Source: Candidatus Accumulibacter regalis (GTDB taxonomy: Bacteria > Pseudomonadota > Gammaproteobacteria > Burkholderiales > Rhodocyclaceae). From it: a stretch of 64,000 bases of DNA. The notes below the pieces were generated by a model that saw only the letters and a program-made list of their open reading frames with translations, searched no databases and was not told where the DNA came from. Of the stretch, positions 44,822 through 55,800 are shown in pieces (position 1 is the stretch's first letter; each line of letters starts with the position of its first letter). The stretch lies in contig JEMY01000001.1 of the NCBI GenBank assembly GCA_000585075.1, positions 1 to 64,000 on the forward strand, read 5' to 3'. The position numbers were made by a program, and so were the translations under genes.

Positions 44822-46903
44822 TCAGCGGCCGGCCTTTCGGCCAGGATCGCCGGCCGGCGGACGGCTCACCGGAACGGGTGGATCGACGAGCGGCCAGACG
44901 CCGCGGGCGAGCGCGCGACTGCCGTCGAAAACCAGCCAGCTCTGGCTGCCGTAGTGCGGCAGCGGGCGCAGCAGGGCGCTCAGCGCCGCAGCGTCGCGTG
45001 CCGAAACGACCGCTACCGGCACGTCCGTTTGGCCGACGATGGTCCACAGCTGGGCGCTTCCGCGCTGACCGGGAGTCGGCGGCCGCGGCGGCAGGCCGGT
45101 CGCCGCCAGCGCCGCGTCAACGTCGGCATGCAGGCCGATCAGCAATACCGGCGTCGTCGTCTTGCGCAGATCGTCGGGCGGGATTTCCCGCGGCGCGACT
45201 TCAAATAGCCGTGCCGCCAGGGCTGCACCCGCGTCGCGCACCTCGGAAAGCGCCGTGACCAGCAGCAGGCGTGGCTCGCGGGCGACGATCCACTGGCGCA
45301 GGATCGGCGGCAGTTGCGCCGCGTCGAGCAATCGCCAGAGGCGCAGCTGCGGGTCGAGAACGACGCCTTGCGGCGAGCCGGAAAGCGTCAGACTGACCGT
45401 CTGCTGCAGCCGGTCAATGTCGACGGAACGGCTTTCCGCGCGCCCGCCGTAGTTGATTTCGAGGGGCAGACGCAGAGCGTAGGCCGGCGCGTCTTGACTC
45501 ACTTCGAGTGTCAGGCGCGTGTCGCCGGCGACCGTGCTGGCGCTTGCGCTGTGGATGCGCAGTGTGGGCGCGCCGTCGCGCAGCAGCCACTGGCGGAAGA
45601 AAATCGTCAGCGACTGCCCCGACGCCTGCTCGAACGCTTGCTGCAAGTCGCCCCAGCTGGCGACACGAAAGCGCTGCTGTTGCCAGAATAGCCGCAGGCC
45701 GGCGCGAAAGTGCTCCTCACCAAGTCGGTCGCGCAACATCACGAAGAGCATCGCCGCCTTGCCGTAGCCGACGGCCGCCGCCGCGCCGTGCGTGCGCGAG
45801 CGGAACGACGCCAGCGTCTGCCTGCTCGCCGCCGGCAGCGCGGCGAAGTCGCGCAGCCAGCCGAGGCGCATGGCCTGCGCGGCGGCGGCCGATTCGCTCT
45901 CCTTGTACGCGTAGTCGGCCATGAAGGTGGTCAGGCCCTCGGCCCAGTTACCCGTCGCGTAATCGACGTAGACGCCGTTTCCCCACCAGTTGTGCAGGAT
46001 TTCGTGGCCCAGCGAAGTGGCGCGAATGAAGGGCAGCTTGAGCACCTCGGCACCGAGATAGGTCAGGGTCGGCATTCCGAAGCCGGTCGGCAGCGGACTG
46101 GCGACCACCGAAAAGCTGCTGAACGGGTAGGCGCCGATTTCCCGTGCATAGCGTTCGATGTGCGTACGCGTGTCGTCGAGGTAGGCGTCGGCCAGGCCGG
46201 CGATCTCGTCGAGCTCGCGCGTGAAGTAAGTGCGCAGGCGCAGCGGCCCGGCGTCGCCGGCCGGCATCGTTTTCTCGCGCACGATCCACGGGCCGGCCAT
46301 CAGGTCGATGCCGTCGGCCGGATCGGCGAACTCGAAGCTGGCGCGATAGCGATCGCCGGGTCCTGCCGGTAGCTCCTCGTCGAGCAGTCGGCCGGCGACC
46401 AGCGCCCGTTGTTCACCAGGGACGTTCACGCGCACGCGGTAGCTGAACAAAGCCGCCGGTTGCGGATACCAGCCGCCGCCGGAGGGCAGGAAACTGCCTT
46501 CGACAGCGGCCATCGGCGGCAACCCGCGCAGCACCTGACGATGGTCGAGGCGGGGATCGAGGGCCGGCAGCGTGCCCTGGTAGGCGATGCGCAGCGTCGC
46601 CTGCGCCGTCGGCAGGCGTGCCTGCCAGGTGCGCAGATTTCCCTGCTGCCCGGTCAGCCGGACGACGATCGGCTGACTGTCGGACGACGCGCTGTCGATG
46701 GTCAGCGAATCGTGCAGGGCGAAGCGAAAGCTCCGCTGACCGGGCCTGACCGCGGCGACGACGGCGAGGCGGCGACTGGCCGGGTCGAGCGTGACATCGA
46801 GTGCGAGATGCGCGGCAGGCGTGTCGACCGCCCACGCCGCAGCGCTGGCGACGGCCAGCAAGAGTAGCGCCGGCAGCGAGCGCAAGGCAGACCAGCTACT
46901 CAT
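44822..46903 (-). CDS. M1-family-like metallopeptidase
   Basis: Zinc motif HEILHNWWGNGVYVDYATGNWAEGLTTF (HExxH-18-E), secretion signal, M1-like N-terminal beta domain. Confidence 0.85.
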   Translation of the reverse strand: MSSWSALRSLPALLLLAVASAAAWAVDTPAAHLALDVTLDPASRRLAVVAAVRPGQRSFRFALHDSLTIDSASSDSQPIVVRLTGQQGNLRTWQARLPTAQATLRIAYQGTLPALDPRLDHRQVLRGLPPMAAVEGSFLPSGGGWYPQPAALFSYRVRVNVPGEQRALVAGRLLDEELPAGPGDRYRASFEFADPADGIDLMAGPWIVREKTMPAGDAGPLRLRTYFTRELDEIAGLADAYLDDTRTHIERYAREIGAYPFSSFSVVASPLPTGFGMPTLTYLGAEVLKLPFIRATSLGHEILHNWWGNGVYVDYATGNWAEGLTTFMADYAYKESESAAAAQAMRLGWLRDFAALPAASRQTLASFRSRTHGAAAAVGYGKAAMLFVMLRDRLGEEHFRAGLRLFWQQQRFRVASWGDLQQAFEQASGQSLTIFFRQWLLRDGAPTLRIHSASASTVAGDTRLTLEVSQDAPAYALRLPLEINYGGRAESRSVDIDRLQQTVSLTLSGSPQGVVLDPQLRLWRLLDAAQLPPILRQWIVAREPRLLLVTALSEVRDAGAALAARLFEVAPREIPPDDLRKTTTPVLLIGLHADVDAALAATGLPPRPPTPGQRGSAQLWTIVGQTDVPVAVVSARDAAALSALLRPLPHYGSQSWLVFDGSRALARGVWPLVDPPVPVSRPPAGDPGRKAGR

Positions 46904-48168
46904 TGCTGCGCCGGGAAGCGGACGATGATTTCAAGCTTCTCGCCGGCGCGCTCGATGTGCAGCGGCAACCAGGTTCCCGGCGGCTGCTGGCGTATCGAGT
47001 TCAACAGCGAAGTCAGACCGTTTAGCGGCTGGCTGGCCACGGCAAGAATCCGGTCGCCATCCTGCAGGCCGCTCTTCTCGGCCAGGCTGCCCTTACTCAC
47101 GCTGGCGATCAGCACTCGCCCGTCCTTGCTTTCGAGCGTCACGCCAAGGCGCGGCGGCTCGGTCGCCGTGCGCGGCGGTGTTGGCACGGCGAAGACGGCG
47201 TCGGCGAGCCCGGGGACAAGCTCGTCGCAAGGGCTTGCCGCGGCGAGCGGCAACAGGGTGCCGATCGAGCGCACGCCAAGGTCGCGCAACTGGTGCGGCA
47301 CGCCATGCCCGAAGCGCAGGTGACCGCTTCCCATGATGCCGACGATCAGCGGCTTGCCGCCGCTCGCCGTCGGCGCCACCTGGCCGGCCAGCACTTCGGC
47401 CATCGCCCGATCCCAGGCCAGTTGCGAGTCGACGAAGCGGGCAAAGGCGGCGTCGCCGCGTCTGGCCTTGGTCGACTTGCCGCGCATCGTCGCGTGCTGG
47501 CGATAGACCTCGAAGAGGAACTCGCGGTAGGCGTCCGACGGCGCGGCCGCCTGGCCGACGCCTTCACGCTCGGCAAGCGGTACCGCGTCCCAGCCGCGGT
47601 CGGCAATCTTGCGCGTCAGCTCCTGGTCGATATTCAGGGCCAGCATCGGGATTCGGTTCAGTCGCGCGAACTCGAAGAGCGGCAGATACAGTTCCGGCCG
47701 CGTGTTCCAGACCTTTTCCCATTCCGCTTGCGCGAGAAACTCCTTCACGCTCAGCTCGCCGGCGACCCAGCGATCGAGAATCGCTTGCACCCGGCGGGGA
47801 AACATTTCGAAGCCGATGACCATCTCCGGGCGCAGCGCGTGCAGTCCGGAGAGCACCTGCAATTGCCACTGGTGGTGGTCGGCGTCGTCATGCTCTTCGC
47901 CGAGCAGCAGTACGTCGCGTCCGCTCAGTTCAGCGAGAATCTTCTGCTTGCTGGCGGCTTGCGGCTGCCGCTCGGCGAAGACCGCCCAGCTTGCCGGCGC
48001 CAGACAGGCTTTGGTCGGCGCTTTCGTGCTGCCCGCTGCGCTGCCCATGGCGCTGCTGTTGGCGACCAGCGCGCCCAGAAGCGTGCTCCCGACTGCCGCG
48101 ACGAGCAGGGAGAAGATCGTTCGCGGAGCTGCTCGGGATCCGGGTCGGGGAGGGAGTGATGGCATCAT
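46900..48168 (-). CDS. ChaN-family (heme-binding-like) protein with C-terminal PDZ domain
   Basis: LLLGEEHDDADHHQWQLQVLSGLHALRPEMVIGFEMFPRRVQ ... MGSGHLRFGHGVPHQL; PDZ region VSKGSLAEKSGLQDGDRILAVASQPLNGLTSLLNSI. Confidence 0.85.
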   Translation of the reverse strand: MMPSLPPRPGSRAAPRTIFSLLVAAVGSTLLGALVANSSAMGSAAGSTKAPTKACLAPASWAVFAERQPQAASKQKILAELSGRDVLLLGEEHDDADHHQWQLQVLSGLHALRPEMVIGFEMFPRRVQAILDRWVAGELSVKEFLAQAEWEKVWNTRPELYLPLFEFARLNRIPMLALNIDQELTRKIADRGWDAVPLAEREGVGQAAAPSDAYREFLFEVYRQHATMRGKSTKARRGDAAFARFVDSQLAWDRAMAEVLAGQVAPTASGGKPLIVGIMGSGHLRFGHGVPHQLRDLGVRSIGTLLPLAAASPCDELVPGLADAVFAVPTPPRTATEPPRLGVTLESKDGRVLIASVSKGSLAEKSGLQDGDRILAVASQPLNGLTSLLNSIRQQPPGTWLPLHIERAGEKLEIIVRFPAQQ

Positions 48169-48362
48169 GGCTGGTGGCTCCGGGGTGGGGTGCTGGTCGG
48201 CGACCTGCCGCCCGCCGTGGGCGTCGCCAGGCAGGACTTTCCTTGCTCTTACCGACCTGCACAGACATCATAGGGCAGAAAATGTTCGCCTCGGCAGGCT
48301 GCCGGAAAGGACCGGAAGCTGCTATCTTCGCAGCATCGCAACCAGAGCACGGGTGACGCGCC

Positions 48363-50441
48363 ATGAGCACGCCCTCCTCCACCGCCGCCGGCAGGCACCG
48401 CGTACGCGGTGCCTGCCCGCACGATTGCCCGGACACCTGCGCGCTCGAAGTGAGCGTCTGCGACGGTCGCGTCGTCAAGGTCGCCGGCGCGGCCGATCAC
48501 GCGCCGACCGCCGGCGTGCTGTGCACCAAGGTGGCCTTCTACCCCGAGCGCATCTATCACCCGGACCGCCTGCTCCACCCCTTGCGCCGGGTCGGCGGCA
48601 AGGGCCCCGGGGCGAGCTTCGAACGCATTTCCTGGCCGCAGGCGCTGGCGACGATCGCCGATCGCTATCGCCAGATCATCGCCAGCGACGGCGCCGAGGC
48701 GATCGTTCCCTACAGCTACGCCGGCAATTCCGGCCTGCTCGGCTACGGCTCGATGGATCGCCGCTTCTTCCACCGTCTCGGTGCTGCGCAACTCGACCGC
48801 ACGATCTGCGCCAGCGCCGGCGCGATGGGCTACCGCGCGAGCATCGGTGCGAGCGTCGGTTTCGACGTCGAGAACGTCGTCGATGCGCGCCTGATCATCA
48901 TCTGGGGCAGCAACAGCGTCGTCTCGAACCTGCACTTCTGGCGGCTGGCGCAGGAAGCGAAACGACGCGGCGCCCGTCTGATCGCCATCGATCCCTGCCG
49001 CACGGCGACCGCCGACAAGTGCGACCAGCACATCGCGCTGCTGCCCGGAACCGACAGCGCGCTGGCCCTCGGGCTAATGCACGTGCTGATCCGCGACGAG
49101 CTTCTCGATCACGACTACATCGCCCGGCACACGCTCGGCTTCGACGCCCTCAAGGAACGCGCTCGGCAATACCCGCCGGCACGGGTAGCGGCGATCTGTG
49201 GCATCGAAGAAGCCGAGGTCGAGCAGCTCGCGCACGAATACGGCCGCACGACTCCGGCAGCGATCCGCACCAACTACGGCATCAACCGCACCGCCGGCGG
49301 CGGCATGGCGCTGCGCACGCTGGCCTGCCTGCCGGCGCTCACCGGCGCCTGGCGACACCCTGCCGGCGGCATCCTGCTCTCCAGCTCGGGCAACTACCCG
49401 GTGGACAGCGCCGCCCTCGAACGCCCTGATCTGATGCCCCGCCCGGCGCCGCGAACGATCAACATGAGTACCATCGGCCAGGATTTGTTGCGCGCGCGGC
49501 CACCGATCAAGGCGCTGTTCGTCTACAACAGCAATCCGGTGGCCATCGCGCCGCACTCGGCCGAGGTCGTGCGCGGCTTTGCCCGCGACGACCTATTCAC
49601 CGTCGTCCATGATCTGTTCCAGACCGACACCGCCGACTATGCCGACATCCTCCTGCCGGCGACCAGCCACATGGAGCAGCTCGACATCCACAAGTCCTAC
49701 GGGCACCTGCACGTCCAGGTCAATCAGCCGGCGATCCCGCCGCTGGGCGAGGCCCTGTCGAACACCGAGCTTTTCCGCCGCCTGGCGCAGGCGATGGGTT
49801 TCAGCGAGGCGTGCTTTGCCGATTCCGACGAAGACCTTTGCCGCCAGGCCTTCGACTGGAACGACCCGCGCCTGGCCGGGCTGTCGTGGGACAAGCTCAA
49901 GGCCGACGGGCACGCCCGGCTGAACCTGCCGCGCGGCGCAGCGCCCTTTGCCGACGGCGGCTTCCCGACGCCCTCCGGAAAGTGCGAGTTCCACAGCGCG
50001 AGCCTGGCCAGTGCCGGCGTCGACCCGCTGCCCGATTTCACCGCCCCGCGCGAGTGGCGGCAGAGCCCGCTGGCCAGCGAGTTTCCGCTCGCCCTGATCA
50101 CCCCGCCGGCGCGAAACTTTCTCAACACCAGCTTCGCCAACTCGGCGCGCTTCCTGGCGCAGGAAAGGTCGCCGGCCATCCATCTGCATCCGGCCGACGC
50201 GGCCACGCGCGCCATCACCGACCATAGCCTGGTGCGCATCTTCAACCGCCGCGGCGAGTTCCACGCCCGCGCCATCGTCAGCGACCGCGTCCGGCCCGGC
50301 GTGGCGATGGCCACGTCGATCTGGTGGCGCAAGCTTTCGCCCGACGGTCGCAACTGCAACGAAGTGACCAGCCAGGCGCTCACCGACATCGGTGGCGGCG
50401 CCACTTTCTACGATTGCCTGGTCGAGGTTGCCGCGCTTTGA
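48363..50441 (+). CDS. Molybdopterin-dependent oxidoreductase (single-subunit, Fe-S N-terminus)
   Basis: GACPHDCPDTCALEVSVCDGRVVKVAG...GVLCTKVAFYPERIYHPDRLLHPLRRVG; molydopterin-binding C-terminal DHSLVRIFNRRGEFHARAIVSDRVRPGVAM. Confidence 0.93.
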   Translation: MSTPSSTAAGRHRVRGACPHDCPDTCALEVSVCDGRVVKVAGAADHAPTAGVLCTKVAFYPERIYHPDRLLHPLRRVGGKGPGASFERISWPQALATIADRYRQIIASDGAEAIVPYSYAGNSGLLGYGSMDRRFFHRLGAAQLDRTICASAGAMGYRASIGASVGFDVENVVDARLIIIWGSNSVVSNLHFWRLAQEAKRRGARLIAIDPCRTATADKCDQHIALLPGTDSALALGLMHVLIRDELLDHDYIARHTLGFDALKERARQYPPARVAAICGIEEAEVEQLAHEYGRTTPAAIRTNYGINRTAGGGMALRTLACLPALTGAWRHPAGGILLSSSGNYPVDSAALERPDLMPRPAPRTINMSTIGQDLLRARPPIKALFVYNSNPVAIAPHSAEVVRGFARDDLFTVVHDLFQTDTADYADILLPATSHMEQLDIHKSYGHLHVQVNQPAIPPLGEALSNTELFRRLAQAMGFSEACFADSDEDLCRQAFDWNDPRLAGLSWDKLKADGHARLNLPRGAAPFADGGFPTPSGKCEFHSASLASAGVDPLPDFTAPREWRQSPLASEFPLALITPPARNFLNTSFANSARFLAQERSPAIHLHPADAATRAITDHSLVRIFNRRGEFHARAIVSDRVRPGVAMATSIWWRKLSPDGRNCNEVTSQALTDIGGGATFYDCLVEVAAL

Positions 50442-50472
50442 GCAGTTTGCGTCGCCGCCTGGTTTCCGGGCC

Positions 50473-52851
50473 ATGACCGTCGGCGCAAGGCACGCTTCTG
50501 GCGGCACCCCGCGCGCCTGGCTGTTTGCCCTGCTGGGCGCACTGCTGGTGCTGGCCGCCGGGCAGGTCGTCGCGTATTACGCGCAAGAGAGTGAGCTGGA
50601 GCAGGAAAGGAGCGACGTTCTCCATCGCCTGTCGACGGTGCGCGCCCGACTCGAAGGCCTGGTCAATGTCAACCTCTCGCTGGTGCATGGCCTGACGGCG
50701 GTCATCGAGTCCCGGCCGGACATCGATCAGGCCGGCTTCGCGGCCATCGCCGATGGCCTGGTGGACAAACGCTACGCCTTGCGCAACATTGGTGCCGCGC
50801 CGGATCTGGTGCTGTCCCTGATGTATCCGCTCAAAGGCAACGAGGCGGCGCTGGGCCTCGATTACCGCCAGCATCCGGTGCAACGCGAGGCGGCGTTGCG
50901 CGCGCGCGACAGCGGACGCACGGTGATCGCCGGGCCGCTGTCCCTGGAGCAAGGGGGAGTGGCCATCATCGCGCGCAAGCCGGTCTTCCTGCCGGCCGCC
51001 GAAGCCGGCGGAGAAAAGCGTTTCTGGGGCCTGGTGTCGGCGGCGATCGACGTCGAAACGCTCTACGAGCAGGCGGGTTTGCGCGACTCCGACCTCGGCC
51101 TGCGAGTGGCACTTCGGGGGCGCGACGGCAGCGGCGCGCGCGGTGCGGGATTCTTCGGCGACGCGGCACTCTTCGGCGACGATCCGGTGACCGTCGAAGT
51201 GACCCTGCCCGGCGGCGGATCGTGGCAAATGGCCGCCATTCCGGCCGATGGCTGGGGACGTGTCGACGCGGGTATCGTCCTGCTGCGCCTGGTGACTTTT
51301 CTGCTGGCCCTGGCGGCGGCGGTCATGGCCTATCGCCTGGTCCGTGGCGGCGAGCTTCTGGCCAGCCACAGCGCCAGACTCGACGCGCTGCTCAAGACGC
51401 TCCCGGATCTGGTCTGGCTGAAGGACGCCAACGGCGTTTATCTGAGCTGCAATCCTCGCTTCGAGTTGTTCTTCGGCGCGCCCGAGGCCGAGATAAGGGG
51501 CAAGACCGACCATGATTTCGTGCCTGCCGATCTGGCCGATTTCTTCCGCGAGAAGGACCGCGCCGCGATTGCCGCAGGCGGTCCGCGCGTCAACGAGGAA
51601 TGGGTGTCCTTTGCCAGCGATGGTCATCGCGAGCTGCTGGAAACGATCAAGACTCCCGTCTTCGACGGGCGCGGCCGTCTGCTCGGGGTGCTGGGTATCG
51701 CTCGTGACATCACCCAGCGCAAGCAGGCCGAGGCCAGTTTGCGCGAGCAGGAGGCGTTCTTCCGACTGATCGCCGAGAACATGGGCGACATGGTGACGGT
51801 GCTCGATGTGCAGGGGCGCCGTCTCTACGACAGTCCCGCGTACCGCGCCCTTTTCGGCAACCCGGAAGAAGTGCAGGAACCCGATCCCTTCGCCAGCGTC
51901 CATCCCGACGATCGCGAAGGTGTGCGCCGGGCCTTTGCGACGACCATCGCCACGGGCGTCGGGACGCGCGGAACTTTCCGCGTCGTGCTGCCCGGCGGCG
52001 GCTGGCGCGACATCGAATCGCAGGGCGGCGTGATTCGCAATATCGATGGCCGGGTCGAGCGGGTGGTGGTGGTCTCGCGCGATGTCAGCGAGCGCAAGCG
52101 CATGGAGGATCGGATCCACCAGCTCAACGCCGATCTCGAGGCGCGGGTAAGTCAGCGCACGGCCGAACTGGACGCTGTCAACAAGGAGTTGCAGACCTTC
52201 ACCTATTCGGTCTCGCACGATCTGAAGGCGCCGCTGCGCGGCATCGATGGCTACTGCCGTCTGCTGCTGGAGGATCACCGCGAGCAGTTGGGCGAAGAGG
52301 GCCGCGTGTTTCTCGACAATGTGCGTAATGGTGTCGCCCACATGGCGCGTCTGATCGAGGACCTGCTCGCCTATTCGCGCCTGGAAAGGCGCGGCCTGCA
52401 CGGGCAGACCCTTGATCTGTCGCGGCAGGCGGGCATGGTTCTGGACAGCCGCCGTGCAGAGATACAGGCGTTGGGGATGGTCGTCGACGTGCGTTTGCAC
52501 GGCCTGAGCGCCTGTGCCGATCCAGCGGCTCTGAATATCGTGCTGCGCAACCTGGTCGACAACGCGCTCAAGTTCGCGCGTCAAAGCCAGCCACCGAAAC
52601 TGGCCATCAGCGGCACCCAGAGCGAGAAATCGGTGACCGTGGCGATCAAGGACAACGGCATCGGCTTTGACATGCGCTTTCACGAGCGCATCTTCGAGAT
52701 CTTCCAACGCCTGCAGCGTGCCGAGGATTATCCCGGAACCGGCGTCGGCCTGGCCATTGTGCACAAGGCCGCACAGCGGATGGGGGGACGGGTCTGGGCC
52801 GAGAGCCAGCTCGGCCGCGGCGCCACCTTCTATCTGGAGTTGCCACGATGA
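50473..52851 (+). CDS. Sensor histidine kinase, CHASE-like sensor + PAS domains + HisKA/HATPase
   Basis: CHASE-like periplasmic region ([34 protein letters not shown]), PAS repeats, H-box [18 protein letters not shown]-box [18 protein letters not shown]. Confidence 0.93.
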   Translation: MTVGARHASGGTPRAWLFALLGALLVLAAGQVVAYYAQESELEQERSDVLHRLSTVRARLEGLVNVNLSLVHGLTAVIESRPDIDQAGFAAIADGLVDKRYALRNIGAAPDLVLSLMYPLKGNEAALGLDYRQHPVQREAALRARDSGRTVIAGPLSLEQGGVAIIARKPVFLPAAEAGGEKRFWGLVSAAIDVETLYEQAGLRDSDLGLRVALRGRDGSGARGAGFFGDAALFGDDPVTVEVTLPGGGSWQMAAIPADGWGRVDAGIVLLRLVTFLLALAAAVMAYRLVRGGELLASHSARLDALLKTLPDLVWLKDANGVYLSCNPRFELFFGAPEAEIRGKTDHDFVPADLADFFREKDRAAIAAGGPRVNEEWVSFASDGHRELLETIKTPVFDGRGRLLGVLGIARDITQRKQAEASLREQEAFFRLIAENMGDMVTVLDVQGRRLYDSPAYRALFGNPEEVQEPDPFASVHPDDREGVRRAFATTIATGVGTRGTFRVVLPGGGWRDIESQGGVIRNIDGRVERVVVVSRDVSERKRMEDRIHQLNADLEARVSQRTAELDAVNKELQTFTYSVSHDLKAPLRGIDGYCRLLLEDHREQLGEEGRVFLDNVRNGVAHMARLIEDLLAYSRLERRGLHGQTLDLSRQAGMVLDSRRAEIQALGMVVDVRLHGLSACADPAALNIVLRNLVDNALKFARQSQPPKLAISGTQSEKSVTVAIKDNGIGFDMRFHERIFEIFQRLQRAEDYPGTGVGLAIVHKAAQRMGGRVWAESQLGRGATFYLELPR

Positions 52852-55800
52852 TCGCCAGGGCGAAAGCAATTGCCGGTGCGCGTTCGCGGCGCCTTTACCG
52901 ACGCGTCGGCACGATCATGCCTGCGCCGGGCGATCGCCTCGGTCGGCGTCTGCGGCACGCGGCGGCGACCCTGCTGCGTACGGTCTGCGGGCGCTGCCAG
53001 GCCGCGTTGCTGGTGATCGCGCTGCTGTTGCCCGCTTTCTCCGCTTCCGTGCAGGCCGAGCAAAAAACGCTGCGCGTCGGCGTGGGCAGCAATCCCCCAA
53101 TCGCCTTCGACGATTCGTCCGGACAAATGGAGGGAATCGCCGTCGACGTCGTGAACTACGTTGCGCAGCAGGAAGGCTGGCGCGTGGAGTTCGTCCACGA
53201 CGAGTGGCAGGCGATCTTCGCCATGCTCGAGCGCGGCGAGATCGACCTCCTGACCGGTATCGCCTACACTCCTGAACGCGCCGAACGATTCCAGTTTACC
53301 GGGCAGACCCTGCTCGGCAACTGGGGCGTCGTCTACGCCAGGCCGGGGAGCAGGATCCAGTCGCTGCTCGCCCTGCGCGACAAGCGCGTCGCGCTGGTCG
53401 AAGGTGCGACTCACAGCGATGCGCTGCGTGAGCTGCTCGACGAGTTCGGTGTGCCTATCCTTGCGCTTCCTGCCGCCAACTACGAGCAGGTACTGGCCCT
53501 GGTCGCCGCCGGAGACGCCGACGCCGGGGTCGTCAGCCGCGTTTTCGGAACGCTGCATTCGGCCCGTTATCAGGTCGAGTCCACGGGCATCGTCTTCAAC
53601 CCGATCTCGGTCCGCTATGCCGCGCCGGCAGGCGCCGATCCGGCGATCATCGCGGCGCTCGACCGCCACCTCGCAACGCTGCTCGACGAACGCGACAGCG
53701 TCTATTACCAGTCGCTCGACCGCTGGCTGGGCGGGTCCGGAACGGACAAGTGGCCGCAGTGGGTGGCGTGGGCCTTGACCGCTGCGGCAGCTGCGCTGGT
53801 GCTGGCCGCATTCTTCGTCGTTCTGCTGCGTCGGCAGGTGAAGCGACGAACACTGGCCCTGCGCGAGAGCGAGGATTCCCTGCGTGCGACCTTTGATCAG
53901 GCGGCTGTCGGAATTGCCCAGGTCGCCCCGAACGGATCCTGGCTGGACGTCAATCAGCGCCTCTGCGACATCGTCGGCTACAGCCGTGACGAGATGCTGC
54001 AATTGAGCTTTCAGGCGATCACCCATCCCGACGACCTCGCCGCAGATCTCGAACTGGTCAATCAGGTCCTGGCCGGGAGCCGGGATACTTACAATCTTGA
54101 AAAGCGTTACCTGCACAAGTCCGGCGCGTCGGTGTGGATAAACCTGACGGTGAGTCTGGTGCGCCGCGATGACGGCACGCCGAAGTACTTCGTATCGGTC
54201 GTCGAGGACATCAACCGACGCAAGCTCGCCGAAGCGGCGTTGCGCGCGAGTGAAGCCCGACTACGCCTGTTCATCGAGCATGCGCCAGCCGCGCTGGCGA
54301 TGTTCGACCCCCGCATGCACTATCTGGCTGTCAGCCAGCGCTGGTTGAGCGACTATGGGCTGGAAGACTGCGACGTCCTTGGCCGCTCGCACTACGAGAT
54401 ATTCCCCGAGATCGTCGACGCCTGGAAGGAGGTCCATCGCCGGGCGCTGGCGGGCGAAGTGGTGCGCGCCGACGAGGAGCGTTTCGAGCGCTTCGATGGC
54501 CGCGTTCAGTGGCTGCGCTGGGAGGTGCGGCCGTGGCACACCGCCGAGGAAACGATTGGCGGCATCGTCATCTTTTCCGAGGATATCAGCGAACGCAAAC
54601 TGGCCGAGGCGCAAGCCCGACAGGGCGAACGGGTACTCGACTCCGTCTTCCAGGCCCTGCCCGATCTCTTCTTCCTGATGGATGCGGACGGCACCATCCG
54701 CGATTACCGTGCCCGGCAAAGTGCCGACCTCTACGTGCCGCCCGAAGCTTTTCTCGGCAAGCGCCTGCAGGACGTCTTGCCCGGCGAAGTGGGCGAGCTG
54801 TTTGCGTGCCGGATGGCGGAAGTCGGCGAACACGGCGGACTGGCGACCACCGAATACGACTTGCCGCTGTCGGGCTGCGTACGCCGCTTCGAGGCGCGAC
54901 TCACGCGCCTGCCCGGTGCCGGTCCGTTCATCGCCGTCGTGCGCGACATCAGCAGCGAACATCAGGCGCGTCTGGCGCTGGCGGCCAGCGAGGCGCGCTA
55001 TCGCACCCTCTTCGAGTATGCGCCGGACGGCATCCTCGTCGTCGACCAGGAGGGCTACTGTCGCGATGGCAATGCAGCCATCTGCCGGATGCTCGGGTAC
55101 CCGCGAGAGGATCTGCTCGGTCGGCATTCCGCGGACATTGTTGTGCCGGGCGAGCGCGCGCACATCGCCCCGGCGCTTGACGCCATCAAGGAAAAGGCCG
55201 ATCACCAGCGGGAATGGCAGTTCCAGCGCAAGGATGGCTCGACTTTCGTCGCCGACGTGATCGCCACGCGGATGCCCGACGGTGGTCCGCTGGCGGTGAT
55301 TCGCGACATCAGCGAGCGTCGACGCATGGAAGACGAGATCCGGCAACTGAACGCCGATCTCGAGGACCGCGTGCGTCGGCGCACCGCCGAACTGGACGCT
55401 GCCAACAAGGAATTGCAGACCTTCACCTATTCGGTCTCGCACGATCTGAAGGCGCCACTGCGCGGCATCGACGGCTACAGCCGCCTGTTGCTCGACGCCT
55501 ACCACGACCAGTTGGACGCGGAAGGACGCCTGTTCCTCGACAACGTACGCGACGGGGTCGCGCACATGGGCCGCCTGATTGAGGATCTGCTGGCCTATTC
55601 GCGTCTCGAACGGCGCAGTCTGCACAGCCAGACGCTGGTCCTGTCGGACGAGGTGAGCGCCTGCCTGGAGAACCGCCGTGCGGACATCGACGCCTGCGGC
55701 ATGGTCGTCGAAGTGGCGACGCTATCGGGGCTGAGCGTTCGCGCCGACCCGGACGGGCTGAGCATGGTGCTGCGCAATCTGCTCGACAACGCGCTCAAGT

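Noticed and set aside
47609-49429. 606-aa plus-strand Arg/Pro/Ser-rich ORF
   Set aside because: Out-of-frame overlap with ChaN and the molybdoenzyme; composition typical of a GC-rich non-coding frame.
50380-52869. 829-aa minus-strand ORF opposite the first histidine kinase
   Set aside because: Shadow ORF antisense to a well-supported kinase.
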